Shown: piece by piece, positions 8,007 through 16,217 of the stretch
Position numbering within the stretch: the first letter of the stretch is position 1
Layout: each line of letters begins with the position of its first letter
From: Solwaraspora sp. WMMD1047
Lineage (GTDB): Bacteria; Actinomycetota; Actinomycetes; Mycobacteriales; Micromonosporaceae
Length of the DNA: 64,000 nt
Reading direction: 5' to 3'
Assembly: GCF_029626155.1 (NCBI RefSeq)
Contig: NZ_JARUBL010000001.1
Location: 7,592,501-7,656,500, forward strand
Made by a program: the position numbers and the translations under genes
Notes under the pieces: generated by a model
Database searches by the model: none
Told to the model about the DNA's origin: nothing
Seen by the model: the letters and a program-made list of their open reading frames with translations, nothing else

Positions 8007-8951
8007 TCACAGCACGGCCACCGCGTTGGCCGGCGAGGCCACCGCCCCGGGCAGGTTGAGCGGCACGCTGACCAGGCACACCGTGTGGCGGCCGAGCGCC
8101 CGGCAGCCCTCGGCGAGCTCGTCCAGATCCCACAGCTCACCCAGCGGCATGCCGAGACCGGCGATCAGCCGCCGGTGCAGCGAGCCGACCGCCGGGTCGC
8201 CCGGCAGCACCTCGACCGCCGGGTTGTCGGCGGCCACCGCGCAGAAGCCGCCGTCCCAGAGCAGCCGCGCGGTCTCCTCGGCCGCGCTCAGCCCCACCGA
8301 CGGCGGCATCGACAGCTCGTCGGCGGCGAGCCCGCCGCGTCGGTAGCGCGCCAACCATCCGGTACGCACCAGCAGCAGATCCCCGGCCGAGGTCCGGGTG
8401 CCCTGCCAGTCCAGGGCCAGCCGCAGCTCCCGGGCCTCGATGGCGTGCCCGCCGAACGCGTCCACCGCCCGGCCGTGCGCCGACCAGTAGGCCGGCAGGT
8501 CCACCAGCACCCCCCGGAGCACCAGCCCGTGCCGCGCCAACGCGTCGATGCCGAGGGCGGCCACCGACGGATCGTCGCCGGCCACGCCGCCGTAGTGACC
8601 GAACTGCCGGGCCCGGATGTGCCGCAGGCTGTCCCACTGGCTCGACGCCTGCGGATCGAGCCGGCGGATCTCGTCCTCGACCATGTTGCGGTTGCGGTCG
8701 AAGACCCGGTGCTGAAGCGGCGGGCGGTCGTACAGCGGCGGATCGGGCAGCCCGAGTGGTAGGGACAGGTTGATCCGGCGACCGGTGGTCGCCGTCGCCA
8801 GCGCCCGCAGCGCCGTCTCGTCGGTGACCCGGTTCACGGTGCCCAGCCGGTCCCCCGCGCCCCACACCTGCCATGAGTGGCGCAGCCCGAGGTCGCCGAG
8901 GAGCGGCAGATCGTCGTACGCCGGCTCGGCGTCGACCTCGGCCCGGCTCAC
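8007..8951 (-). CDS. Cyclase family protein (kynurenine-formamidase-like hydrolase)
   Basis: This 314-residue protein belongs to the putative cyclase family (PF04199 type) that includes kynurenine formamidase and isatin hydrolase. It contains the variant metal-site region SQWDSLRHIRARQF, where other members read HxGTHxDxPxH, followed by LRGVLVDLPAYW and AGDLLLVRTGW. The C-terminal AADNPAVEVLP and ALGRHTVCLVSVPLNLPGA are also typical. Family members hydrolyse cyclic amides or lactones and amide bonds with Zn or Mn. GTG at 8951 overlaps the kinase-like gene stop (GTGA). In this operon a ring-opening hydrolysis is a reasonable guess. Confidence 0.88.
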   Translation of the reverse strand: MSRAEVDAEPAYDDLPLLGDLGLRHSWQVWGAGDRLGTVNRVTDETALRALATATTGRRINLSLPLGLPDPPLYDRPPLQHRVFDRNRNMVEDEIRRLDPQASSQWDSLRHIRARQFGHYGGVAGDDPSVAALGIDALARHGLVLRGVLVDLPAYWSAHGRAVDAFGGHAIEARELRLALDWQGTRTSAGDLLLVRTGWLARYRRGGLAADELSMPPSVGLSAAEETARLLWDGGFCAVAADNPAVEVLPGDPAVGSLHRRLIAGLGMPLGELWDLDELAEGCRALGRHTVCLVSVPLNLPGAVASPANAVAVL

Positions 8952-10183
8952 CGGCCGGCCGCCCGGATCGCGGCGCCGGCCGCCTCGCCGAGGATCGCGA
9001 TCCGCTCGGCGAGGTCGGCCTGCTCCGCCGCGGCGGCGCCGGAGCCGGTCGCCCGCAGGCGGGCCCGCACACCGGAGAGGATGATCGCCAGCCGCCACAG
9101 GGCCAGCGCCACGTAGTAGTCGATGTCGTCCACCGACCGGCCGGTCAGGTTCGCGTAGCGGGCCAGCACCGCGTCCCGGGTGGGGAAGCCGGCCGCCCGG
9201 GTCGGCACCGGCAGCGGCAACGGCACCGCGGTGCCGGATCCCCAGTACGCCAGCAGCCAACCCAGGTCGGCGAGCGGGTCGCCGAGGGTGCACAGCTCCC
9301 AGTCCAGCAGCGCGCGGACCGTACCGTCGGCACCGACGATGACGTTGCCGGGGCGGAAGTCGCCGTGCACGATGACGCTCTCGGCGCAGTCCGGCACCGC
9401 CGCCGACAACCGGCCACGCACCTCCCGCAACAGCTCCCGCACCGACCGGCCCAGGCCCGCACCGTCGTGCGCCGCACCGTCGTGCGCCGCACCGTCGCCC
9501 GCCGCGCCGTCGTGCAGCGCGCCGTCGTGCGTAGCGCCGTTCCGGGTGGCGTCGTCGGGCTCGTCGAGGCGGTCGAGTTGGCGGCCCCAGCCCCGCAGCT
9601 GCCGGCGGACGTAGTCGTCCCGCCGCCCGAGGTCCGCGAGGCCGACGGCGGCCGGGTCGACGCCGTGCAGGTCGGCGAGGACATCGACCACGCCGGCTCC
9701 GGCCCGGGCCCGCGCCGCCGGATCGAGCGTCCGCTCGGCCGTCGCCTGGTCGACCAGCACGGTGCCCGGGACGTACGCCATGACGAAGAAGGGCGCGCCG
9801 ATCAGGTCCGGGTCGGCGCACCGCCCGACCGGGTCCGGCACCGGCACGGCGGTGGGTCGCAGCGCGGCGATGACGCGGTGTTCCCGCAGCACGTCGTGGG
9901 CCGAGGAGTGCAGGCTCGCCAGCGGCGGTCGGCGCAGCACCCACCGCTGATCATCGGCGTCCCGGACCAGGTACGTGAGGTTGGAGCGGCCGCCCGGCAG
10001 CACCTCGAACTCCACCGGCTCGCGCACCGTCGCACCCTGCCCGGCCAGCCACCTCGCCACGGCGCCCGCAGCCGCCGCCGTGACACCCGGCATCGGCGGA
10101 GCCGCCGCTGAAACCTCACGCGTCGCCGGAGCCGCCGCGGCGACACCTGGCGTCGGTGGGGCCGTGCGGCCGGGGCCGGTCAC
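8948..10183 (-). CDS. APH-like phosphotransferase family protein with Asp-His-Gly-Ala repeats
   Basis: This 411-residue protein has the aminoglycoside-phosphotransferase/choline-kinase fold. The ATP lobe begins at EFEVLPGGRSNLTYLV. The catalytic loop is HGDFRPGNVI and the Mg-binding LDWELCTLGDPLADL follows. That last pattern is typical of the ACAD10/11-type proteins found with acyl-CoA catabolism, where they may phosphorylate hydroxyacyl-CoA. Two low-complexity stretches are unusual: an Ala/Pro-rich N-terminus of about 45 residues and an internal run of five-residue repeats (pattern DGAxH), at DNA 9459-9548. GTG at 10183 overlaps the preceding stop (GTGA). The 4-hydroxyacyl kinase role is by analogy only. 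Confidence 0.88.
   Translation of the reverse strand: MTGPGRTAPPTPGVAAAAPATREVSAAAPPMPGVTAAAAGAVARWLAGQGATVREPVEFEVLPGGRSNLTYLVRDADDQRWVLRRPPLASLHSSAHDVLREHRVIAALRPTAVPVPDPVGRCADPDLIGAPFFVMAYVPGTVLVDQATAERTLDPAARARAGAGVVDVLADLHGVDPAAVGLADLGRRDDYVRRQLRGWGRQLDRLDEPDDATRNGATHDGALHDGAAGDGAAHDGAAHDGAGLGRSVRELLREVRGRLSAAVPDCAESVIVHGDFRPGNVIVGADGTVRALLDWELCTLGDPLADLGWLLAYWGSGTAVPLPLPVPTRAAGFPTRDAVLARYANLTGRSVDDIDYYVALALWRLAIILSGVRARLRATGSGAAAAEQADLAERIAILGEAAGAAIRAAGR
9459..9548 (-). repeat. Six tandem 15-bp repeats inside the APH-like gene
   Basis: Six in-frame copies of a 15-bp unit (first copies GCACCGTCGTGCGCC on the plus strand) encode DGAxH-type pentapeptides in a loop between the two lobes of the kinase-like protein. 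The first two are identical and later ones diverge by one to six bases. The unit length keeps the frame, so copy number could vary without breaking the gene. Confidence 0.85.
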
Positions 10184-10968
10184 CGGTCCGCGAGCAGCGC
10201 TCGCGCCCGTCCCAGGCTGGCGATCAGCTCGGCGTCGTCGTCGAGGGTGACCGCCGGCAGTCCGCCGAGTTCGTCGCGCAACAGGTGGACGTCCTTGGCC
10301 AGGGTCTCGTCGAGCAGATCCAGGAAGCCGGTGGCCATCCAGCTCCCGCCGCTGGCCGTCAGGAGCACCTCGTAGAACTTCCCGACATCGACGCCCTGCG
10401 CCTTGGCGATGGTGAGCATCTGCGCCAGCGCGCGGGCGTTGTACGCCCCGGTCACGTTGTTGAGCAGCTTGGCCTTGGTGGGTTCGCCATACGCGTCGAA
10501 GCTGACGATGCGGGCCGCCAGGGTGGCGCGGAGGAAGTCGGCGTCGGAGTCGGCGTCGGTCCCGGCGGTCAGCACCGTCAGCGCACCCGCCAGCGCGCCG
10601 GCCGCGCCGCCGGAGACCGGCTGCTCGACGATGCGCAGGCCGGGGCGCAGATACCTGGCCAGGCCCGCCGCGAACCCGGTCTCCAGGGTGGTGACGAGGT
10701 GACAGGCGAGGCCGCGTTCGGCGGCCGGGCCGGCCAGCCAGGTGAGCACCTGCTCGGCCTGGTCGGTCATCCGGACCACGACGAACACCCGGTCCACTTC
10801 GGACCATTCAACGGCGGAGAGCTCGGCCACGGCGGGCTGGCCGCTCTGCTGCGTCCAGAGCGCGCGGCGGTCCGCCGCGAGGTCCACGCCGACGACGTCG
10901 TGGCCCACCGCCGCCAGCCGGGTGGCGATGGCGATCCCGATGTTTCCCAGACCTACCACGACGAGCAC
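10180..10968 (-). CDS. NAD(P)-dependent oxidoreductase, 3-hydroxyisobutyrate dehydrogenase-like
   Basis: This 262-residue protein resembles beta-hydroxyacid dehydrogenases. The dinucleotide motif GLGNIG is near residue 6. The substrate-binding GG motif is seen in VEQPVSGGAAGA, and the catalytic lysine lies in PTKAKLLNN, with a C-terminal helical domain of the usual kind. It is slightly shorter than the family's usual 290 residues. GTG at 10968 is preceded by GGAGGGGAC. It lies 25 bp after the EthD-like gene and overlaps the kinase-like gene by 4 bp, so it should be co-transcribed and reduce or oxidise a pathway hydroxyacid. Specific substrate is unknown. Confidence 0.87.
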   Translation of the reverse strand: MLVVVGLGNIGIAIATRLAAVGHDVVGVDLAADRRALWTQQSGQPAVAELSAVEWSEVDRVFVVVRMTDQAEQVLTWLAGPAAERGLACHLVTTLETGFAAGLARYLRPGLRIVEQPVSGGAAGALAGALTVLTAGTDADSDADFLRATLAARIVSFDAYGEPTKAKLLNNVTGAYNARALAQMLTIAKAQGVDVGKFYEVLLTASGGSWMATGFLDLLDETLAKDVHLLRDELGGLPAVTLDDDAELIASLGRARALLADR

Positions 10969-10993
10969 GACGTCCCCTCCAGGGTTTGTCGGT

Positions 10994-11380
10994 TCAGGAC
11001 GGCCGACGACCGAGGAAGACGGTCTCGTCGACGTGGTAGATGCGGATGTTCGCCGCGCTGTCGACGTCCATGAAGTTGACGTGGTCGTCGAAGAGGGCCT
11101 GCATCTGCGGCCGCTTGAACGCCTCGGCCATGGTGGCCTCGTCCTGGAAGTAGAGCTCGCAGAAGGCGTCCATGTCCGGCTCGCGTTCGAGGGGGGTGGG
11201 CTGGTTGTGGTCGTTGACCAGGTAGCGGCGGACCCGGTCGTAGGCGAGGGCCACGAACCCGTCGACCCCGTCGTACGCGGTCTCGGCGAGCTTCATGTGC
11301 ACGGACCGGTAGTGGTCCTCGCACTCCTGCGCTGACTTGGCCGGGTGATCGCGCCACCCGAAGACGACCTTCACCACCAC
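10994..11380 (-). CDS. EthD domain-containing protein
   Basis: This 128-residue protein shows the dimeric alpha/beta-barrel EthD pattern: KVVFGWRDHPAKSAQECEDHYRSVHMKLAE near the N-terminus, with the conserved HYxxxH segment, and a C-terminal MDVDSAANIRIYHVDE. EthD-like proteins occur with monooxygenases and can act as isomerases or dehydratases, or protect unstable products. Translation starts at the first of three GTG codons at 11380, after GGAGGGG. It is the first gene of a seven-gene run that extends to the SnoaL-like gene. An AT-rich promoter-like patch lies about 40-60 bp upstream. Confidence 0.85.
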   Translation of the reverse strand: MVVKVVFGWRDHPAKSAQECEDHYRSVHMKLAETAYDGVDGFVALAYDRVRRYLVNDHNQPTPLEREPDMDAFCELYFQDEATMAEAFKRPQMQALFDDHVNFMDVDSAANIRIYHVDETVFLGRRPS

Positions 11381-11420
11381 GAGTCACCCCTCCACGGCCG
11401 GCACCAACCGGCCCAGTAGA

Positions 11421-11440
11421 GGTTAATCTTATAACTCTTA
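11421..11440 (-). promoter_or_regulatory. AT-rich promoter-like patch before the EthD-led operon
   Basis: Read on the minus strand, this patch contains GTTATAAGATTAACC, with a TATAAG -10-like core, in otherwise GC-rich DNA. A very similar GTTATAAAGATTGAG occurs at about 24670-24684, before the other LLM operon. Start sites are not known. Confidence 0.4.
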
Positions 11441-11452
11441 GAGAGGAAAGAG

Positions 11453-12373
11453 CTAGACCGTCAGCCGGGCGATCCCGTCCCGGTCGAGGGCAACCGTTCC
11501 GTCGGCGGCCAGCTTGCGCAGCGCCGCGCGGGTGGACTGTTCGGCGTACCGCCACAGCCACCGGTCCACGCCGGTGTAGATGACCTCGACGAGCGCGGCG
11601 GCGGACGCCGGTCCCCGACCGAGCAGCGTGACAATCTGCCGTTCCCGGAACATCCGGTGCGCCAGGTAGTAGTCGATCACCGCCGACGGGTCCTCGCGCA
11701 GCTCCGGGCCGTGCCCGGGGTAGAGCACCGCCGGCCCGAGGTCGTGCACCCGGCGCAACGAGTCCAGGTAGGCGACCAGATCCCCCTGCGGATAGGTGAC
11801 CACGGACGTGCCCCGCCCGAGAATGTGGTCACCGACCAGCACCGCTCCGGTGTCGAGCCGGAAGGCCAGATGGTCGCCGCAGTGCCCGGGGGTGGCCACC
11901 ACCCGGATCGCCATCCCGCCCACGGTCAGCAGCTCGCCGTCGCGCAGCACCCGGCCGTCCTGGCCGGCCACCTCGGCGGCGCCCGCCGCCACGGTCGCGC
12001 CGAACTCGGCCGCCCAGGGCAGCGCCGCCTCGGCGTGGTCGAGGTGGTGGTGGGTGACGAGAATGAGTTCGCAATTCGCGTCCAGGGCGGTGAGCGCCGC
12101 CCGGACCCGGCCCAGGTGCGCCGGATCCGGCGGCCCCGGATCCACCACGGCGACCGCGCCGCTGCCCGGCAGGCCCAGCAGGTAGGTGTTGGTGCCGTCC
12201 AGCGCCATCCGCGACGGGTTCGGCGCCAGCACCCGGGTGACCAGCTCGTCGAGCGCCGCCACCCGGGGCAGCGCGCCCAGGGCCGGCAGCTCCCAGCCCG
12301 CCCGGGGGTCGGGCGGCGGCTGCCGGTCCACCTCGGCCCCGGGCGGGCCGGGGGGCGGATCAGGCGCCGACAT
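11453..12373 (-). CDS. MBL-fold metallohydrolase (LACTB2-like)
   Basis: This 306-residue protein is a metallo-beta-lactamase-fold hydrolase. The metal motif HHHLDH is at 108-113, with TPGHCGDH, a VGDHILG aspartate region and the last ligand in YPGHGPEL. A small C-terminal winged-helix-like segment follows, as in LACTB2-type proteins. These hydrolyse thioesters, lactones or phosphodiesters; a CoA-thioester or lactone substrate fits this neighbourhood. The ATG at 12373 overlaps the GntR gene by 14 bp. The first 25 residues are a Pro-rich non-conserved extension, so a later start is possible. Confidence 0.87.
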   Translation of the reverse strand: MSAPDPPPGPPGAEVDRQPPPDPRAGWELPALGALPRVAALDELVTRVLAPNPSRMALDGTNTYLLGLPGSGAVAVVDPGPPDPAHLGRVRAALTALDANCELILVTHHHLDHAEAALPWAAEFGATVAAGAAEVAGQDGRVLRDGELLTVGGMAIRVVATPGHCGDHLAFRLDTGAVLVGDHILGRGTSVVTYPQGDLVAYLDSLRRVHDLGPAVLYPGHGPELREDPSAVIDYYLAHRMFRERQIVTLLGRGPASAAALVEVIYTGVDRWLWRYAEQSTRAALRKLAADGTVALDRDGIARLTV

Positions 12374-13136
12374 TCCAGGTCAGCCGCGGCGCGGATGCCT
12401 CCACCGACTTGCCGATGTCGGCCGCCACGGCGTAGAGCAGGCTGGACTCCAGGTGCACCCGGGCCTGCCGCTGCACCCGGTCGACGTCACCGTCCTCGAT
12501 CGACTTAAGGATCGCCTCGTGTGCGCGTACCCCGCTGCGCCGTTTCTTCGGGTCGGGGAACTCGCCGGTTGCGCTCGCGTCGCGGGCCCACGCCTCCTCG
12601 CGCGAGGACCACAGCGACTCCAACGCACCCACCACGAGGATGAGCGTCTCGTTTCCGCAGACCGCCACCAGCTGCTCGTGGAACCGCCGCGAGGCCAGGG
12701 TGAACTCGACCTCGTCGTCGAGGGCCGCGACCACCTGGTCGTGCACGGCGCGCAGCGCGGGCAGCACCGTCTCGTGCCGGTCGTCCCGGGCGGCGCAGAG
12801 ACCGGCGCAGACCGGCTCGATGCCCTTGATCGCGTCGCGCAGGTCGGTCATCGGCACGCCCCGCGATTGAAGCACGAGACCGACCGAGTACGCGGCGTTG
12901 CCGACCCGGGGGGCGTGCACCACGGCACCGCCGAGGTTGCCCCGCCGTACGGTGATCAGGCCCTCCGCCTCCAGGATGCGCAGCGCCTCGCGCAGCGAGG
13001 GACGGCTGACGTTGAACTCGGCGAGAAGATCCTCCTGGCGGGGCAGTCCGTCGCCGTCCTTCAACTGACCGCCGATGATCCGGTCGCGCAACGCGTCAGC
13101 GACCATCTCCGCAAGTCGGGGCTGGTGAATCTGCAC
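12360..13136 (-). CDS. FCD-domain GntR family transcriptional regulator
   Basis: This 258-residue regulator has an N-terminal winged HTH (ADALRDRIIGGQLKDGDGLPRQEDLLAEFNVSRPSLREALRILEAEG) and an all-helical FCD effector domain with the metal-binding pattern D...RRFHEQL...H. FCD members sense small organic acids and usually repress neighbouring catabolic operons. GTG at 13136 is preceded by GGAGAGG. It lies between the ADH and MBL genes, so it probably controls parts of this island. The inverted repeat before livK and the AT-rich promoter patches are candidate targets; binding is inference. Confidence 0.92.
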   Translation of the reverse strand: MQIHQPRLAEMVADALRDRIIGGQLKDGDGLPRQEDLLAEFNVSRPSLREALRILEAEGLITVRRGNLGGAVVHAPRVGNAAYSVGLVLQSRGVPMTDLRDAIKGIEPVCAGLCAARDDRHETVLPALRAVHDQVVAALDDEVEFTLASRRFHEQLVAVCGNETLILVVGALESLWSSREEAWARDASATGEFPDPKKRRSGVRAHEAILKSIEDGDVDRVQRQARVHLESSLLYAVAADIGKSVEASAPRLTWNVGA

Positions 13137-13267
13137 TACCTCTCCTCGGCGTCGAGATGCCTTCCTCTAAATGATGTTACCGTTTGACGTTCACCCATGG
13201 CCAAACCGCCTCGCCCGGTCGTCGAGAGCAATGTCTCACGTGTGCGCTCCGACCAGGGACCCCCGGG

Positions 13268-14374
13268 TCATCCGGGTCCGGCGCCGTTCGGACACACCAC
13301 GACCTTGATCGGCGCGACGTCCGGGTCGGTGCCGGCGACCGCGTCGATCGCCGCGTCCGCGTCCGCCAGCTCGTACCGGTGGGTGACCAGGGGCGCGAAG
13401 TCCGCCGCCCGGGCCGCCAGCAGCGCCGCCGCCGCGGGGGCCGCCTGCGGCCGGTTGGACAGGACGCCCTGCCAGCGGATCTGGTTCCAGACCATCTCCC
13501 GCAGCGGCAGCGCGACGTCCGCCTTCGCGTTCAGCGGGCTGGGCGCCACCACCGTGCCGCGCCGGCGCAGCAGTCGCGGCGCGAGGTTCGCCGCGGCGTC
13601 ACTGCCGGAGACGTCCACCACCACGTCGGCCATCGCCCCGCCGGACGCCTCGCGTACCGCCGATTCCAGGGACTCCTCGTCCACCATGACCAGCCGGTCC
13701 GCGCCGAGGGTGCGGCCGGCGGCGAGCCGGTGGTGGTCGCGGGCCAGCCCGGCCAGCACGACCAGCCCGGCCCCCCGGGCCTTCGCCGCCAGGCAGCAGG
13801 AGAGTCCCTGGGCCCCCGGTCCGATCACGACCACCGCGTCGTCGGGCTGCACGTCACCGCCGATCGGGCCGGTCCAGTCGACGCCGTTGGCGAGCGGACT
13901 GAGCCAGCCCGCCGCCACCTCCGCCGGCACGCCGTCGTCGATCCTGGTCAGTACGGTGCCGGGCGCGAGATACATCAGCTCGGCGAGGCCGCCCCACAGG
14001 GCGGGCGCCACGTCGGTGGTGACGTTGGAGCCGTAGCCCAGCCGGGCGGAACAGGTCTGGCTGAAACCCCGCAGGCAGTCGCGGCAGGTCCCGCAGGTGA
14101 CACCCGACTCGACGGCGACCCGGTCGCCCACCTCGACCGACCAGCGTTGCCGGGCCACCTCGCCGAGCTCGACGACCCGGCCCACCACCTCGTGCCCGAG
14201 AATGCGCGGCGTGTCCTGCGCCGAGGCCCGGAAGTGGACATCGGTGCCGCACACCCCGTTCGCCTCGACCTCGAGCAGCCCGTCGAACGCGGTGATCCGG
14301 GGCCGCGGGAACTCCCGCTCCCGCATCTCGTGCGGGGCGACCAGGACGACCGCCCGGACCTGCGACCCATTCAC
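13268..14374 (-). CDS. Zinc-dependent alcohol dehydrogenase
   Basis: This 368-residue MDR-family protein has the catalytic-zinc region GVCGTDVHF and GHEVVGRV, the structural-zinc cysteine cluster CGTCRDCLRGFSQTC, and the nucleotide-binding VVVIGPGAQGLSC segment. It should oxidise an alcohol or diol with NAD(P) in the cytoplasm. The GTG start at 14374 gives a normal N-terminus but has no strong Shine-Dalgarno box, which may reflect coupling to the UGSC gene ending 14 bp upstream. Its order, UGSC partner, UGSC protein, ADH, suggests one transcript. Confidence 0.93.
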   Translation of the reverse strand: MNGSQVRAVVLVAPHEMREREFPRPRITAFDGLLEVEANGVCGTDVHFRASAQDTPRILGHEVVGRVVELGEVARQRWSVEVGDRVAVESGVTCGTCRDCLRGFSQTCSARLGYGSNVTTDVAPALWGGLAELMYLAPGTVLTRIDDGVPAEVAAGWLSPLANGVDWTGPIGGDVQPDDAVVVIGPGAQGLSCCLAAKARGAGLVVLAGLARDHHRLAAGRTLGADRLVMVDEESLESAVREASGGAMADVVVDVSGSDAAANLAPRLLRRRGTVVAPSPLNAKADVALPLREMVWNQIRWQGVLSNRPQAAPAAAALLAARAADFAPLVTHRYELADADAAIDAVAGTDPDVAPIKVVVCPNGAGPG

Positions 14375-14387
14375 CGGGGCCCGCGAC

Positions 14388-14930
14388 TCAGGCCGGGGAC
14401 AGCTGGGAGAGCTGCCCCGCCACGCGCTCGGCCACCCGGGCGGCGACCCCGGCGAGTTCGGCCTCCGACCGGCTGGAGACCGGGTGGGGCACCACGGTGA
14501 CCGGATAGCCCGTGGCGCCGAGCTTGCCGGCGAACGACGCGATCAGGCCGGTGAACGGCTCGGAGATCACCACCGTCGCCGGACGCCCGGTGCGCTCCAT
14601 CAGCAGGGCGTCCTGCAGGCTGCAGGCCGAGCAGCCGGCGCAGTCGCCCAGCCCGGTGAGCACCACCTCGCAGGACGCCGCGATCGCCGCCGCCTCGTCG
14701 TCCGTGATCACTTTCGAGGCCGAGGGCTTCGAGAAGACGGTGTACGACCGCAGCCCGTACCGCTCGACCAGTTGGGCCGCGATCCCGCCCAGTAGTTCCC
14801 GGGCCCGTGGCTTGCCGTTGTCGATGATGGTCAGCCGCGCCCCGGCCAGTTCGTGCCGGGGGGCGGCCACCAGGGTGGACTTCTCCGCGACCAGCACCGC
14901 GTCGGGCCTTAGCACCTTGAGTTCGGTCAT
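14388..14930 (-). CDS. UGSC-type protein, all-cysteine form
   Basis: This 180-residue protein resembles the UGSC (seleno)protein family, named from a U-G-S-C motif. It has TIIDNGKPRA near 34-43 and the core VVLTGLGDCAGCSACSLQDA at about 89-108, followed by MERTGRPATVVISEPF and VTVVPHPV. In the usual family motif the first position can be selenocysteine; here it is Cys97, giving C-x-x-C (97/100) plus Cys103. No in-frame TGA is present, so it is not a selenoprotein. The ATG at 14930 overlaps the partner gene in an ATGA junction. The family's chemistry is not established to my knowledge; a thiol-dependent redox or dehalogenase-like role is speculation. Confidence 0.8.
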   Translation of the reverse strand: MTELKVLRPDAVLVAEKSTLVAAPRHELAGARLTIIDNGKPRARELLGGIAAQLVERYGLRSYTVFSKPSASKVITDDEAAAIAASCEVVLTGLGDCAGCSACSLQDALLMERTGRPATVVISEPFTGLIASFAGKLGATGYPVTVVPHPVSSRSEAELAGVAARVAERVAGQLSQLSPA

Positions 14931-16036
14931 TGTCGTGCCTCCATCGCGTCCCAGTCGATGACACAGCCGTCCGGGCCGCAGGGTGGCAGCCCTTCGTCCG
15001 CCAGGCGGACCCGACGGGTCACCACCTGCGCGTGCTTGCGCGGCGCCCAGGACGGGATCACCGCCGACCAGCCGGCGCCCGCGCCGCCGGCCGTCACCAC
15101 GTAGACGTCCTCGACGTCGGCGACCGTCTGGAGCATGCCGTCCGGGTCCGGAACCATGTCGTGGTGGCTGCCGACCTCCAGCACGATGCCGGCGTCGGTC
15201 AGCTCCTGGGCCGCGACCGCGCTGCGTCGCATGAGCGCCGCCTGGACGTCGGCGCGGCTCCAGCCCGCCTCCACGAACGCCGCCTCGTGCTCGGGGCCGA
15301 GCACGACGGCGAACTGGGCGCCGCCCTTGCCGGCCGTGAAGTGCGACGGCACCCGCATCGCGGCGGCGAGGCTGGCCGCCACCCCCTCGGCGCTGCCGTT
15401 GAGGTGGTTGGCGATCTGCAGCGGGCCGCCCGCCGGCAGCACGGTCACGATGGTGTCGGTCTCGTCGTAGCCGAGGTGCCGGGCCAGCGTCGGCCAGGCC
15501 GCGGGCGGTCGCTCGGCGAAGCAGAAGGTGAACTTCCCGGGGTGCCCGAGGGAGGTGCCGTCGATGCCGTCGATCCGGGTCCGCAGCAGGTTCGTGGCGG
15601 CCAGCCGCACCGCACGCCCGATCGTCGCATTGGCCCGGTTGCCCGAGGCGAGGGCGTTGTGCAGCTGGTTCATCCCGATCTGGTCGGCGTGCGGTCCGCT
15701 GACGATCACGCAGATCGCGGCGCCGCCGGTGCTGGTGCACGCCACGGGCAGGTTGAACGCCTCGTCGAGGACGGCACCGAGGGCGGCCAGCACCACCGGG
15801 AAGTACTCCGGCCGGCAGCCGGCCATGACGGCCGCGATGGCGGCGTGCTCGGCGCTCATCGACGCGCCGTGCGACGCGATCGTGCCGAGCAGGTCGTCGC
15901 CGGCTGCGCCGCCACCGGCGAGCATCCGATCGACGAGCTCCTGGGTCGGCGCCACCACCGGCAGCCCGTCGGTCCAACCGGCGTCGTAGAAGACGTCCTG
16001 TAACTCGGTGTCCTTCACCGCCAGTAGCTCGGCCAT
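14927..16036 (-). CDS. Conserved protein coupled to the UGSC-type gene (GWTDGLPVV motif)
   Basis: I do not recognise this 369-residue protein with certainty. It begins VKDTELQDVFYDAGWTDGLPVVAPT, and GWTDGLPVV is a striking motif. Further on are ACTSTGGAAICVIVSGP, NRANATIGRAVRL, GHPGKFTFCFAE and HHDMVPDPDG. It ends PPCGPDGCVIDWDA, which holds two cysteines. There is no signal peptide or membrane segment. It overlaps the UGSC gene by 4 bp, so the two products are probably made together and may form one complex. ATG at 16036 has GAGGAGG 4 bases upstream. I infer a partner or catalytic subunit role only from coupling. Confidence 0.75.
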   Translation of the reverse strand: MAELLAVKDTELQDVFYDAGWTDGLPVVAPTQELVDRMLAGGGAAGDDLLGTIASHGASMSAEHAAIAAVMAGCRPEYFPVVLAALGAVLDEAFNLPVACTSTGGAAICVIVSGPHADQIGMNQLHNALASGNRANATIGRAVRLAATNLLRTRIDGIDGTSLGHPGKFTFCFAERPPAAWPTLARHLGYDETDTIVTVLPAGGPLQIANHLNGSAEGVAASLAAAMRVPSHFTAGKGGAQFAVVLGPEHEAAFVEAGWSRADVQAALMRRSAVAAQELTDAGIVLEVGSHHDMVPDPDGMLQTVADVEDVYVVTAGGAGAGWSAVIPSWAPRKHAQVVTRRVRLADEGLPPCGPDGCVIDWDAMEARQ

Positions 16037-16090
16037 CCGACCTCCTCGGGGCAGCGCGGAAGCGCCTGAGGGACGCCTTCCGTGCAATGA

Positions 16091-16167
16091 ATATAAACTT
16101 TGAGAGGCATCACGGGCAATGCCGTGGCCAGGAGCTTCCGCTGCGGGTTCAAACTTTGTACTGTTAG
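16091..16167. promoter_or_regulatory. Divergent promoter region with repeated AAACTTTG boxes
   Basis: The gap between the UGSC operon (minus) and the SDR/ipdAB-like operon (plus) has two AT-rich boxes sharing AAACTTTG, at about 16096-16103 and 16151-16158. Their spacing is 55 bp. They may be operators of a shared regulator or parts of the two promoters. Function is inferred from position only. Confidence 0.4.
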
Positions 16168-16217
16168 ACGTCCGTGCCGGTCCGATGCCGGCACCACGGC
16201 AGGTCAGGGAGGCAGCG

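Noticed and set aside
14388-14930. Selenoprotein status of the UGSC-like protein
   Set aside because: The codon at the U position is a cysteine codon and there is no internal in-frame TGA.
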